Below, in pieces: positions 1 to 5,707 of a DNA stretch of 7,853 nucleotides; position 1 is the first letter of the stretch; each line of letters begins with the position of its first letter. The translations under genes and the position numbers were made by a program. Source of the DNA: Candidatus Bathyarchaeota archaeon (lineage in GTDB: Archaea > Thermoproteota > Bathyarchaeia > Bathyarchaeales > UBA233); the NCBI GenBank assembly GCA_007050895.1, contig SMYP01000033.1, positions 1,234 through 9,086 of the forward strand, given 5' to 3'. The notes under the pieces were generated by a model. It had not been told where the DNA came from and searched no databases. It saw only the letters and a list, made by a program, of their open reading frames with translations.

Positions 1-210
1 GAAATTCTTGAGCGGAACGGATTGCGAGTGAAAGCAATGGTGGGGAAAATGGTGACCATGCCTTTGAGAATAAGACAAGAGTTCTTCATGGAAACAGGGC
101 ATCCTGAAGAATTATTAAATAAAGTGCTGCAATTCGAACTTGCTTTGAGCAATAAACCAGATGCTTTGGCGCTGGCAGGGCACCTGCAAGCAACAGCCTT
201 CAAGCTCTGA
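1..210 (+). CDS. C-terminal fragment, possible class I SAM-dependent methyltransferase
   Basis: The reading frame is open from the first base of the window to a TGA at 208-210, giving 69 residues. The gene therefore starts upstream, and the TTG at 22 is probably an internal codon, not the start. The visible tail has a segment rich in Met and basic residues, then an acidic helix (HPEELLNKVLQFELAL), then a final strand-like ending, LALAGHLQATAFK. That ending resembles the C-termini of some archaeal class I SAM-dependent methyltransferases (a '..E..l....alaGHlq.i.yK' pattern). The SAM-binding motifs would lie outside the window, so the family is a tentative guess from the tail alone. The gene converges on the m5C methyltransferase gene with 71 bp between them. 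That the fragment is coding is much surer than what it encodes. Confidence 0.6.
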   Translation, partial: EILERNGLRVKAMVGKMVTMPLRIRQEFFMETGHPEELLNKVLQFELALSNKPDALALAGHLQATAFKL

Positions 211-261
211 ACCTCTCAACTATGACTGTACCGATTTGCAAATGAGCTCGGATTCAGTGGA

Positions 262-269
262 TTTTTGTT
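262..269 (+). terminator. Possible T-rich terminator after the first gene
   Basis: TTTTTGTT lies about 50 nt past the stop of the partial gene, in the short gap before a convergent gene. A weak inverted repeat precedes it (CCGA at 231-234 and TCGG at 248-251). Archaeal terminators are often simple T-tracts, so the position fits, but the signal is weak. Confidence 0.3.
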
Positions 270-281
270 AACGATTGTAAT

Positions 282-1661
282 TTAATGCCGTTTTTTCATT
301 AGTTTTGCGATAAAGAAGCCGTTGCTTTCATGAATGTGAGGATAAAATCGTCTACATTTTTCTAACCCTTTTAGTCCAGGTAGCCCTATATTTGGCTTTA
401 TGTCTATAAGTGAGAATTCTGGATGCTGTTTCAAGAATCGTTCGATTATCATCTCGTTTTCTTCAACAGTAATGCTGCAAGTCGAATAGGTCAAGCTGCC
501 TTCAGCTTTTACCTGTTCGGCGCAGTTGTTTATCATCCGCCATTGAATGTCCGTCATTTTCTCAATCGATTTTGGATTAAGCCTCCATTTTGTTGCGGGT
601 TGTTTGGCGAAGACTCCGGTGCTCGTGCACGGCGGATCTAAAACTACCAAATCCGCTTCCAAAACGAACGGCAAAGAAACACAAGCATCTGCAAGGACGA
701 GTTTGGCATTTTTTACACCCATTCTTGCCGCTTCATTTCTCCATGCATGAATCCTGCGCACCGAATAATCCACCGAGTAGATGTTTCCTTGATTTTGCAT
801 GAGCTGTGCTAAGTATGTGGTTTTGGCTCCAGGAGCAGCGCAAATATCTAGAACATTCATTTCAGGCTTGGGTTCGGCGATTTCCGCAGCGAAGCAGCTC
901 GCTTTATCTTGAATGTAGAATAAGCCTTCATGGAAGCTAGCTGTGTTGACTAGGGACTGTTTTGTAGCCACGATTTTGTAGGCGTGTTTCAATGAGTTAA
1001 TTTTTTCCAGTTTGATGCCATCAGTGGAAAGTTTTGATAGAATTGCCTCTTCAGAAGCTTTGAGCGTGTTAACTCTGATGCAGGTTGGTGGCGGATTAAT
1101 ATCTCCTTCTAGAAAAGCTATGGCTTCATGGCGTCCGAGAAGGTTAATGCAGTATTTAACGAACCAAGTGGGGTGGAACGTTTGGAGACCTATCTTTTCC
1201 TCGGCGTCTGTGTTTTTCAATACTGATTCCAACTTTAATGTGAGTAGAAAACCCAAGAACGGCTCAATTTCTCTGAGGGTTTTCCATCCTAAAATCGCTC
1301 TTCCCAGTTTGGCGATGTTTTCAGCCTCTTTAAGGTCGAATTCACCCCAATGCTTTGCTACGCGAGTTTGGTAAACGTAAAGCCTTAAGAAAGCTTGAAG
1401 GCCCATATTCAACTCGCTGATTTCTTTGGGATCTAGCACGCTGTTGATGAACTTGTCTATCAGATTCTTGCGCCGGATTGTTTCAATGATCAATCCGTAC
1501 GCGTAGCGAACTGCGTTAGGGTTTTTTATACCTAATTGCTTGACGGTTTTAGCTAGAGCCAAGCGTTCGCTTAATTTCTGCAATTCTACCCAGCTTAGAG
1601 TTTCTATGGCAACAGTCCATGCATCTTCAAGCAAACTTCTCACACTGCTAAAACCAAGCAA
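282..1661 (-). CDS. NOL1/NOP2/Sun-family RNA (cytosine-5) methyltransferase
   Basis: A 459-residue protein that should transfer a methyl group from SAM to C5 of cytosine in rRNA or tRNA. Residues ~5-140 look like the helical NusB/RsmB-type RNA-binding domain. An RNA-binding linker with PPTCIRVNTLK follows at ~191-201. The Rossmann methyltransferase fold is at ~245-455. SAM motif I is LDICAAPGAKT (271-281). Motif IV is DPPC (342-345) with the release cysteine C345. Motif VI is TYSTC (391-395) with the nucleophile C395. The C-terminal RFYPHIHESNGFF (438-450) is the usual family ending. Motif IV continues as TSTG where many relatives have SGTG. No PUA domain is seen, so it is closer in layout to RsmB than to NSUN6-like tRNA enzymes; the RNA target cannot be read from sequence. 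The start is uncertain. No in-frame ATG exists upstream, so the TTG at 1661 is taken (GTG at 1643 is an alternative). It lies about 25 nt from a TATA-like element, which would suit a leaderless mRNA. Confidence 0.93.
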   Translation of the reverse strand: MLGFSSVRSLLEDAWTVAIETLSWVELQKLSERLALAKTVKQLGIKNPNAVRYAYGLIIETIRRKNLIDKFINSVLDPKEISELNMGLQAFLRLYVYQTRVAKHWGEFDLKEAENIAKLGRAILGWKTLREIEPFLGFLLTLKLESVLKNTDAEEKIGLQTFHPTWFVKYCINLLGRHEAIAFLEGDINPPPTCIRVNTLKASEEAILSKLSTDGIKLEKINSLKHAYKIVATKQSLVNTASFHEGLFYIQDKASCFAAEIAEPKPEMNVLDICAAPGAKTTYLAQLMQNQGNIYSVDYSVRRIHAWRNEAARMGVKNAKLVLADACVSLPFVLEADLVVLDPPCTSTGVFAKQPATKWRLNPKSIEKMTDIQWRMINNCAEQVKAEGSLTYSTCSITVEENEMIIERFLKQHPEFSLIDIKPNIGLPGLKGLEKCRRFYPHIHESNGFFIAKLMKKRH

Positions 1662-1682
1662 ACATCCAAATAAAAATTCCCC

Positions 1683-1690
1683 ATATTAAA
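1683..1690 (-). promoter_or_regulatory. Possible TATA box of the m5C methyltransferase gene
   Basis: On the minus strand this reads TTTAATAT, centred about 25 nt before the TTG at 1661, the spacing expected for an archaeal TATA box. If used, transcription would begin at or near the start codon. A 12-nt inverted repeat, TGCATTTATGCA (1700-1711), sits just upstream of it. Confidence 0.35.
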
Positions 1691-1850
1691 GCTAACCGAT
1701 GCATTTATGCACACTTAAACAAGAAGTAAACTTGGATTAAATAAGTAGCCAATCATTTTTGTATGCTGATGAGAAATCATTGAAGACCGGAAGAGAAACC
1801 GATTTGTAATGGTTTTTTGCAACCTTTAACCACCAATGCGAAATTGAATC

Positions 1851-1860
1851 TATATAAAAA
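1851..1860 (+). promoter_or_regulatory. TATA box of the MazG-like gene
   Basis: TATATAAAAA is a strong archaeal TATA element. Transcription is expected about 25 nt downstream, near 1878-1884, leaving a leader of roughly 40 nt that contains GGAGGA (1904-1909), 10 nt before the ATG at 1920. A second AT-rich element (AATATAAAAA, 1886-1895) is a weaker alternative. Confidence 0.6.
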
Positions 1861-1919
1861 GGGAGATAGTAAAGTTTTGAGAACAATATAAAAACGGAAA
1901 TGCGGAGGAAAAACTGGAA

Positions 1920-2228
1920 ATGCATTTGGAAGAGATGAAGAAGGAAATTGAATCTCTCGTTTTAGAAAAAGGATTCTATAACAAACTTGAAGACATTCCT
2001 AAGAAACTTCTTTTCGCTTTCATCGAGTTAGGTGAAGCTAGTGACGCTTGGAAGAAAGGTGCGGCAGAAGAGAAAATAGCTGAAGAGCTAATAGATGTTA
2101 TCTTCTACCTTTTGGACGCAAGCCGTTTGGCATGTCCTAATGTAGACATGGATGAGATGTTTAAAAAAAAATTAAGCAAGAATCGCAGTCGACCTTACCA
2201 GTATGGTGAAGGTCACAGAAGCAGATAA
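1920..2228 (+). CDS. MazG-like nucleotide pyrophosphohydrolase, small single-domain form
   Basis: A 102-residue all-helical protein of the MazG/dUTPase-like NTP pyrophosphohydrolase superfamily. These enzymes cut nucleoside triphosphates to monophosphate and pyrophosphate, often to clear non-canonical nucleotides. The metal-binding acidic pattern is visible: E36 and E39 in ELGEASDAW, then E56 and D59 in EELIDVIFYLLD. A C-terminal KKLSKNRSRP..YG segment (83-96) matches the family tail that contacts the nucleotide. It has one MazG domain, not the two of E. coli MazG, so it likely works as a dimer or tetramer. The ATG at 1920 is supported by the GGAGGA site upstream. Substrate preference cannot be predicted. 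The next gene is 100 bp downstream and unrelated in function. Confidence 0.85.
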   Translation: MHLEEMKKEIESLVLEKGFYNKLEDIPKKLLFAFIELGEASDAWKKGAAEEKIAEELIDVIFYLLDASRLACPNVDMDEMFKKKLSKNRSRPYQYGEGHRSR

Positions 2229-2284
2229 GTGCGCTTCATAAGCTATTGAAATATTCAGAAAGGCGGGCATCAGAACTTATTCAC

Positions 2285-2289
2285 TTTTT
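2285..2289 (+). terminator. T-tract after the MazG-like gene
   Basis: A run of five T in the 100-bp gap between the MazG-like and YkgJ-like genes, about 57 nt past the stop. It could serve as a simple archaeal terminator, but the run is short and has no hairpin. Confidence 0.25.
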
Positions 2290-2328
2290 GTCTTGGGCTG
2301 AGAGAAGTTCAAGTTCTAAGGTGTTTTT

Positions 2329-2814
2329 ATGGCAGTTCGAAGGATTATAAGGTTGTTGAGATTCAAAGTGGAGTTTAACTATCCGAAGTCAGTGCGTTTT
2401 CGCTGCGTAAAATGTGGATTATGTTGTGGCGACACAAAAACAAAAACCCGACACATTATCCTTTTAAAATCAGAAGCTGACCAGATTTCCAAAACAATGC
2501 TACAGCCAATCTCACAGTTCGCTGCAAAAATTGAGGGTAGAGAGCCTTACATTTACGAAATGAGAAAAAGAGAAAACGGAAAATGCGTATATTTGGAAAA
2601 TAACCGCTGCAATATCTACAAGAATAGACCTTTAATATGCAGGTTTTATCCATTTGAACTCAGTTCATACGGTGGAAAGTATAGTTTTCAATTCACGGAA
2701 GAGTGCTCGGGTATAAACAAGGGTCGAATATTGCGAGAGACTTATTTCAGAAAGATATACAATTTAGCACTTGCTAAATACAGGCGGATAACAGAATCAA
2801 GCCGAAGGATTTGA
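2329..2814 (+). CDS. YkgJ-family cysteine cluster protein (putative Zn/Fe-binding)
   Basis: A 161-residue protein of the YkgJ / 'CxxCxxCC' family, annotated in the literature as a zinc- or iron-chelating domain or Fe-S oxidoreductase; its reaction is not established. Eight cysteines fall in family positions: C26, C29, C32 and C33 in CVKCGLCC, then C86 (GKCVYL), C94 (NRCNIY), C104 (RPLICRFYPF) and C126 (EECSG). The RP.ICR.YPF block is the most diagnostic. Residues 1-22 are basic, with no signal peptide or membrane segment, so a cytoplasmic location is likely. The ATG is preceded by AAGGTG with a 5-nt spacer (2318-2323), a good archaeal ribosome binding site. The gene lies alone between the MazG-like gene and convergent pyrI, so context gives no functional hint. 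Confidence 0.88.
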   Translation: MAVRRIIRLLRFKVEFNYPKSVRFRCVKCGLCCGDTKTKTRHIILLKSEADQISKTMLQPISQFAAKIEGREPYIYEMRKRENGKCVYLENNRCNIYKNRPLICRFYPFELSSYGGKYSFQFTEECSGINKGRILRETYFRKIYNLALAKYRRITESSRRI

Positions 2815-2941
2815 TATATCAGAATGCAATCGAAAAAATTATTTGATTTCTCGCTAATTTGGCTGTTTTAAGGCGTTTTAGATATTATCCTTAGTTTTAT
2901 TGCGGATGTATCTACCCGAAAACGTTTTGAAACTGGCGTCC

Positions 2942-2967
2942 CGCTCTTAAGCGAATTTGTTTCCTTT
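2942..2967 (+). terminator. Possible hairpin plus T-rich terminator downstream of the YkgJ-like gene
   Basis: CGCT (2942-2945) and AGCG (2950-2953) form a 4-bp stem with a CTTA loop, followed by the T-rich AATTTGTTTCCTTT. An outer GAAAC/GTTTC pair (2929-2933 and 2959-2963) encloses it. It lies ~130 nt past the YkgJ-like stop, in the 208-bp convergent gap before pyrI. No gene was seen in the rest of that gap. Confidence 0.25.
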
Positions 2968-3022
2968 AATAATGGGGTTTTGGCGATTTTATTATGGACG
3001 CCTCATAACGTAACCAAAGCCA

Positions 3023-3487
3023 CTAAAGTTGGCGCAAAACATCCGCCTTCTCCAAAATGTAACCACAATAATGACACTTCAACAACAAAGGCTCCTCACT
3101 TTCAACATAAAACTTGGCTACTGCAGGCTCGTTACTGTTGCTAATGCAAGCAGGATTGACACAATTTATTATAGCCTCAATAACTTTTGGCAACTTCACC
3201 TCCAACTTTTCCACTACGTCATAATTACGTATAATATTAATGGAAGCATGAGGTGCCACCAACGCAATTTTGTTAACTTCTCGCGCATTAAGGGCACGTC
3301 CCTCAATCTTCACGATATCTTTAACCTTGAAACGCTGACTCGGCACGTTAATGGCAATAGTCATCACCCTCTTCTCACGTCCCGTTATCCCTAAAATTTT
3401 AACAACATCCAAAGCGTACCCGCCACTTATGTGATCAATAACGGTGCCATCCTTAATTTTGGACACTCGCAGTTCCTTCTCGCTCAT
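3023..3487 (-). CDS. pyrI: Aspartate carbamoyltransferase regulatory subunit
   Basis: A 154-residue PyrI chain. It binds effector nucleotides (ATP/CTP/UTP) and joins PyrB catalytic trimers into the dodecameric aspartate carbamoyltransferase, which makes carbamoyl-aspartate in pyrimidine synthesis. The N-terminal allosteric domain (1-100) contains KIKDGTVIDHI and the conserved HI.GG.AL.V segment, followed by ILGITG. The C-terminal zinc domain has C109, C114, C138 and C141, the same spacing (C-x4-C-x23-C-x2-C) as E. coli PyrI, where these residues hold the structural zinc that contacts PyrB. Length matches the family (~150). The ATG at 3487 is clear, with AGGG 6 nt upstream. pyrB is not adjacent on either side, although archaeal genomes usually carry pyrB-pyrI together; the partner must be encoded elsewhere. 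Confidence 0.96.
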   Translation of the reverse strand: MSEKELRVSKIKDGTVIDHISGGYALDVVKILGITGREKRVMTIAINVPSQRFKVKDIVKIEGRALNAREVNKIALVAPHASINIIRNYDVVEKLEVKLPKVIEAIINCVNPACISNSNEPAVAKFYVESEEPLLLKCHYCGYILEKADVLRQL

Positions 3488-3516
3488 AACTAGCCCTATA
3501 GAGCCTATACGGTGGT

Positions 3517-3530
3517 TAATAAATAAAAAT
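3517..3530 (-). promoter_or_regulatory. TATA-like element of pyrI
   Basis: On the minus strand this reads TTTTTATTTATTAA, ~30-43 nt before the pyrI ATG. It predicts a short leader of about 10-15 nt. The exact register within the AT-rich run cannot be decided by eye. Confidence 0.5.
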
Positions 3531-3604
3531 TTTAAGAAAGGCGCATCTTTGGCTAACTACCTTCTTCAAAACATGGTTTGTTCCTTTTTGAGATAATCCG
3601 ACTG

Positions 3605-3718
3605 TTTGCAGATCCCGACGTCTATAAATCTGCATAAAATAAACTTGGAATGAATTAGTACTGTAAAATAGCAGTATCTAAGTGAATCTGCAATTTACGG
3701 CTTCATATATTGCAGAAT
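3605..3718. repeat. Cluster of three inverted repeats in the pyrI-lsm intergenic region
   Basis: The 361-bp gap between lsm and pyrI (3488-3848) holds no convincing gene but has ordered symmetry. TGCAGAT (3607-3613) pairs with ATCTGCA (3628-3634). TACTG (3659-3663) pairs with CAGTA (3672-3676). AATCTGCAA (3685-3693) pairs with TTGCAGAAT (3710-3718), with one mismatch. The first and third share the same TGCAGA/TCTGCA core, in the order forward-reverse-reverse-forward, with centres about 81 bp apart. They could be protein-binding sites or hairpins in an RNA. No transcript boundaries are evident. Confidence 0.45.
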
Positions 3719-3744
3719 ATGTTTCTCAAGGTTTTAAACGCTAC

Positions 3745-3751
3745 AAAAAAA
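3745..3751 (-). terminator. T7 tract, possible distal lsm terminator
   Basis: A run of seven A on the plus strand gives T7 in a minus-strand transcript, about 98 nt past the lsm stop. It is the longest T-tract in this gap and suits an archaeal terminator for lsm. Confidence 0.35.
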
Positions 3752-3821
3752 GGTGTAACTAACCACACTTTTCCAAAAGATTAGAGATTATGAAAACAAG
3801 GTATGGAAACTTGGAGTTTAG

Positions 3822-3850
3822 TTAAAGGAAAAGTTGAGGAGCTTGCTCTC
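3822..3850 (-). terminator. Possible hairpin and T-rich terminator at the lsm stop
   Basis: In the minus-strand transcript, GAGAGCAAGCTCCTC overlaps the lsm stop codon and can form a short stem (GAG-CAAG-CTC), followed at once by AACTTTTCCTTTAA. The stem is short, so the T-rich tract may matter more than the hairpin. Confidence 0.35.
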
Positions 3851-4088
3851 AGTGTTTTGTGGCGTCTAATATTATATAGAGTACGTTGTTTCCGCGGAGC
3901 AGAACGTTTCCATAGTTTGTGAGAAGCTGTTCATCCTTACATTCAGTTGCTCCTTCCAGAAGTATATTCATGTGTCCATCACACTTGATCATCTTTCCTT
4001 TGTATTCGCAGCCGTTTTTGAGGACGACTTCGATGTTTCCGTGTAACTGTTTAATGAGAACATTCAATGGTTTCTTGCTTGGCTCCAT
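3849..4088 (-). CDS. Sm-like (LSm/Sm-AP) RNA-binding protein
   Basis: A 79-residue archaeal Sm-like protein. These form heptameric (sometimes hexameric) rings that bind U-rich RNA in the cytoplasm and take part in RNA processing and turnover. The Sm1 motif spans KPLNVLIKQL..NIEVVLKNG.EYKGK....D.HMNILLEGATE, and the Sm2 motif is NYGNVLLRGNNVLYIIL, with the RG-N signature that lines the RNA-binding pore. Start choice: a TTG at 4106 and ATGs at 4091 and 4088 are in frame. GGTG lies 5 nt before the 4088 ATG (only 2 nt before 4091), the same spacing seen at two other genes here, so 4088 is preferred. In many archaea lsm is followed by rpl37e; here nothing recognisable follows it. It is divergent from the rpl15e operon. 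Confidence 0.93.
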   Translation of the reverse strand: MEPSKKPLNVLIKQLHGNIEVVLKNGCEYKGKMIKCDGHMNILLEGATECKDEQLLTNYGNVLLRGNNVLYIILDATKH

Positions 4089-4136
4089 CATAACACCGTG
4101 TTCCAATAGTCAATACATGCATATGCGAAAGCCATC

Positions 4137-4147
4137 ATATATAAAAG
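4137..4147 (-). promoter_or_regulatory. TATA box of lsm
   Basis: On the minus strand this reads CTTTTATATAT, a strong archaeal TATA box. Transcription is expected near 4115, leaving about 25 nt of leader that includes the GGTG ribosome binding site. Confidence 0.6.
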
Positions 4148-4280
4148 TTTTATCCATCCATACTGCGAATAACTGAAATCATTTGAAGCAGTTTTCAAGT
4201 AACAAGAATATGTAGTGCACTAGGTTTCAACCCTAAAATTAGCGTAGGCAGGATTATAGGAAATATTAGTTTCGGAAAGG

Positions 4281-4290
4281 TTTATTTTTA
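4281..4290 (+). promoter_or_regulatory. TATA box and BRE-like element of the rpl15e operon
   Basis: TTTATTTTTA preceded by the purine-rich CGGAAAGG (4273-4280), which fits a BRE. Transcription is expected around 4306-4312, giving a leader of nearly 90 nt, much longer than the others in this window. No gene was seen in 4107-4397; it holds the two divergent promoters and this leader. Confidence 0.55.
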
Positions 4291-4312
4291 AGCTTAGTGC
4301 TAAAGTGTAAAA

Positions 4313-4369
4313 TTGCAGGCGGACCATCAGTGTCCGTTGGGATGTGGCCCGATCTGGGCTGAACCGCAA
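4313..4369 (+). ncRNA. Predicted three-way-junction RNA in the rpl15e leader
   Basis: Read by eye, three helices close on each other. P1 pairs TTGC (4313-4316) with GCAA (4366-4369) and GG (4318-4319) with CC (4364-4365), leaving A4317 bulged. P2 is CGGAC (4320-4324) with GTCCG (4332-4336) and a 7-nt loop. P3 is GGCCC (4346-4350) with GGGCT (4356-4360) and a GATCT loop. In addition, CATC in the P2 loop (4325-4328) is complementary to GATG in the junction strand (4341-4344), a possible pseudoknot. The element starts at the predicted 5' end of the mRNA and ends before the GAGGTG site (4381-4386). It may be a cis-regulatory leader or a separate small RNA. It does not fit tRNA, box C/D or kink-turn patterns. 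Confidence 0.45.
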
Positions 4370-4397
4370 GCAGTAGATTAGAGGTGTAAAAATAAAG

Positions 4398-4979
4398 ATG
4401 GCATACAAGTACATAGCTGAAGCATGGTCTAAACCCGAGAAGTCCTACTTGGAAGAGCTTATGCGACAGAGACTTATAGAATGGCGAAAGCAGCCAACTA
4501 TCATCCGGTTAGAAAATCCCACACGACTTGATCGCGCCAGAAAACTCGGCTACAAGGCCAAGCAAGGCTTCGTTGTAGCTCGCACACGTGTGAGAAGGGG
4601 AGGTCTGAGAAAGCAGAGGCCAAAAGCCGGACGAAGGCCCAAACGCATGGGAGTTGCCAAGTTTAAGCCTGGCAAAAGCCTTAGGCTCATAGCCGAAGAA
4701 CGCACTGGTAAGAAGTTCCCAAACCTAGAAGTCTTGAACAGCTACTGGGTAGGGGAAGATGGACGTTCAAAATGGTTTGAAGTTATACTAGTTGACCCAA
4801 ATCATCCTGTGATAAAAAGCGATAAAGACGTAAGTTGGGTAACCCAGAAGCAACATCATCGCCGTGTTTTCAGAAGCCTAACAAGCGCAGGCAAAAGAGT
4901 TAGAAGCTTACACAGAAAAGGCAAAGGCGCAGAGAAATTCAGACCCAGCAAACGCAGAGGCTCAAAGGGAGCCAAGTGA
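4398..4979 (+). CDS. rpl15e: 50S ribosomal protein L15e
   Basis: A 193-residue basic protein of the archaeal/eukaryotic large ribosomal subunit (universal name eL15), which binds 23S rRNA deep in the subunit. The match runs along its whole length: the N-terminal MAYKYI.EAW, the basic rRNA-binding stretch [19 protein letters not shown] (63-80), the core [23 protein letters not shown] (113-137), and a lysine/arginine-rich tail. Length is normal for archaea. The ATG at 4398 has GAGGTG 11 nt upstream, a longer spacing than at other genes here. It is the first gene of a five-gene operon and is preceded by an unusually long, structured leader, so control at the mRNA level is possible. Its stop is 1 nt before the rpl13e start. 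Confidence 0.97.
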   Translation: MAYKYIAEAWSKPEKSYLEELMRQRLIEWRKQPTIIRLENPTRLDRARKLGYKAKQGFVVARTRVRRGGLRKQRPKAGRRPKRMGVAKFKPGKSLRLIAEERTGKKFPNLEVLNSYWVGEDGRSKWFEVILVDPNHPVIKSDKDVSWVTQKQHHRRVFRSLTSAGKRVRSLHRKGKGAEKFRPSKRRGSKGAK

Positions 4980-4980
4980 A

Positions 4981-5232
4981 ATGCATCACATAAACCCCGT
5001 AATTAATAAGAAAAACGGTAAGCAACGAAGAGGGAGAGGCTTCAGTCCTGAAGAGCTAGGAAAAGCAGGTTTACCTTTAGTGGAAGCGAAAAGGCTTGAG
5101 ATACCTGTGGATAAACGAAGGAAAACTGTCCACGACTGGAACGTTGAAGTTGTAAAAGCCTACGTGCAAAAGGAAAAAGTCAAGGTTAAACCGAAAGAGA
5201 AGCCGCAGCCGAAGAAAAAAGCTAAAAAGTGA
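4981..5232 (+). CDS. rpl13e: 50S ribosomal protein L13e
   Basis: An 83-residue small basic protein matching the archaeal L13e (eL13) core. RRGRGFSPEELGKAGL (16-31) is followed by A.RL.IPVDKRRKT.HDWNVE..K (36-59), the best-conserved block of the family. The last ~20 residues are a Lys/Pro low-complexity tail (KVKPKEKPQPKKKAKK), likely disordered and rRNA-contacting. It is much shorter than eukaryotic L13e (~200 residues), as expected for archaeal forms. It starts 1 nt after the rpl15e stop, so translation is probably coupled. L13e occurs mainly in TACK and Asgard archaea and is generally lacking in Euryarchaeota, which helps place the organism. Confidence 0.9.
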   Translation: MHHINPVINKKNGKQRRGRGFSPEELGKAGLPLVEAKRLEIPVDKRRKTVHDWNVEVVKAYVQKEKVKVKPKEKPQPKKKAKK

Positions 5233-5260
5233 AACCGCCCTAACAAAACGCGGTGCTGTA

Positions 5261-5707
5261 GTGTCTTCCAGACCGCCAATAGGCTACATTGATATGCGAG
5301 TTTTTGCTCATGCTACTGAAAACTCTGAAAAAGTAATTACTGCCGTTCGCAATCTCTTGCCTACTGAGTTCAGCGAAAGTGTCGTTTTCCAGAAAACTAT
5401 GTTGACAGGGCATCACGGGAATCCTATCATTCTTATCGAAGCGAAGCTTGAAGATAAACAATTGCTTCCAGTTGCTTTACAGAAGATTGGCGGCAATCTA
5501 ACCTCATTGGATAAGGAACATTTAGAAAATGATATAAAGTTACATTTGGAGAAGCGGAATCTTTACCTCAGGTTTGATAAGCAATTTGCCTTTCAAGGTG
5601 AAGTGAGGTTTTCGCAAAACGATCCTATTCACTTCAAAATTCACTTCAAAAACAAGACTTTTGACGAGATCGTAGCGTTTTGCAGGAACGTGGGGTTGCT
5701 TCCATGA
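5261..5707 (+). CDS. COG1325-type RNA-binding protein (predicted exosome-associated)
   Basis: A 148-residue protein of the archaeal family long listed as a predicted exosome subunit or RNA-binding protein (COG1325). The biochemical role is not proven; the exosome link rests mainly on gene order. Recognisable parts are VFAHATENSEKV..A..NLLP (14-34), the TGHHGNPI.L.EA loop (49-61), and NLYLRFDKQFAF.GEVRF....PIHFKIHF (100-129), a ferredoxin-like alpha/beta layout. The GTG start is chosen over the ATG at 5294 because the first conserved strand (IGYIDMRVFAHATE) begins before that ATG. GGTG at 5252-5255 sits 5 nt upstream of it. It is 28 nt from rpl13e, and its stop overlaps the rpp30 start (ATGA). 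Confidence 0.88.
   Translation: MSSRPPIGYIDMRVFAHATENSEKVITAVRNLLPTEFSESVVFQKTMLTGHHGNPIILIEAKLEDKQLLPVALQKIGGNLTSLDKEHLENDIKLHLEKRNLYLRFDKQFAFQGEVRFSQNDPIHFKIHFKNKTFDEIVAFCRNVGLLP

Noticed and set aside
1012..1374. 120-codon plus-strand frame opposite the m5C methyltransferase
   Set aside because: Antisense to a gene with all family motifs; no plausible protein features.
1767..1803. Perfect box C (TGATGA at 1767-1772), hinting at a box C/D guide RNA
   Set aside because: No matching CTGA box D follows at the right distance (only TTGA and CCGA), and there is no terminal stem.
1737..1925. 62-codon minus-strand frame in the divergent gap before the MazG-like gene
   Set aside because: It crosses the strong TATA box and ribosome binding site of the MazG-like gene, and the product looks like translated AT-rich non-coding DNA.
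2862..2881. Near-tandem GGCTGTTTTA / AGGCGTTTTA and the nearby AAAACGTTTT palindrome (2919-2928)
   Set aside because: Too short and AT-rich to separate from chance; no gene or known element fits.
3029..3394. 121-codon open frame on the plus strand opposite pyrI
   Set aside because: It lies wholly antisense to a full-length, clearly conserved pyrI and its product resembles nothing recognisable.
3803..3922. 39-codon plus-strand frame (METWSLVKGK...) entering lsm antisense
   Set aside because: Short, mostly antisense to lsm, and weak start context.
4313..4377. rpl15e leader structure considered as a tRNA, H/ACA or kink-turn RNA
   Set aside because: The 7-nt P2 loop lacks the T before an anticodon, there is no T-arm, no ACA at the right place after a stem, and no GA/AG pairs next to P3.
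4220..4414. 64-codon minus-strand frame across the rpl15e promoter and leader
   Set aside because: It overlaps the TATA box, leader and start of rpl15e; the composition is that of non-coding AT-rich DNA.
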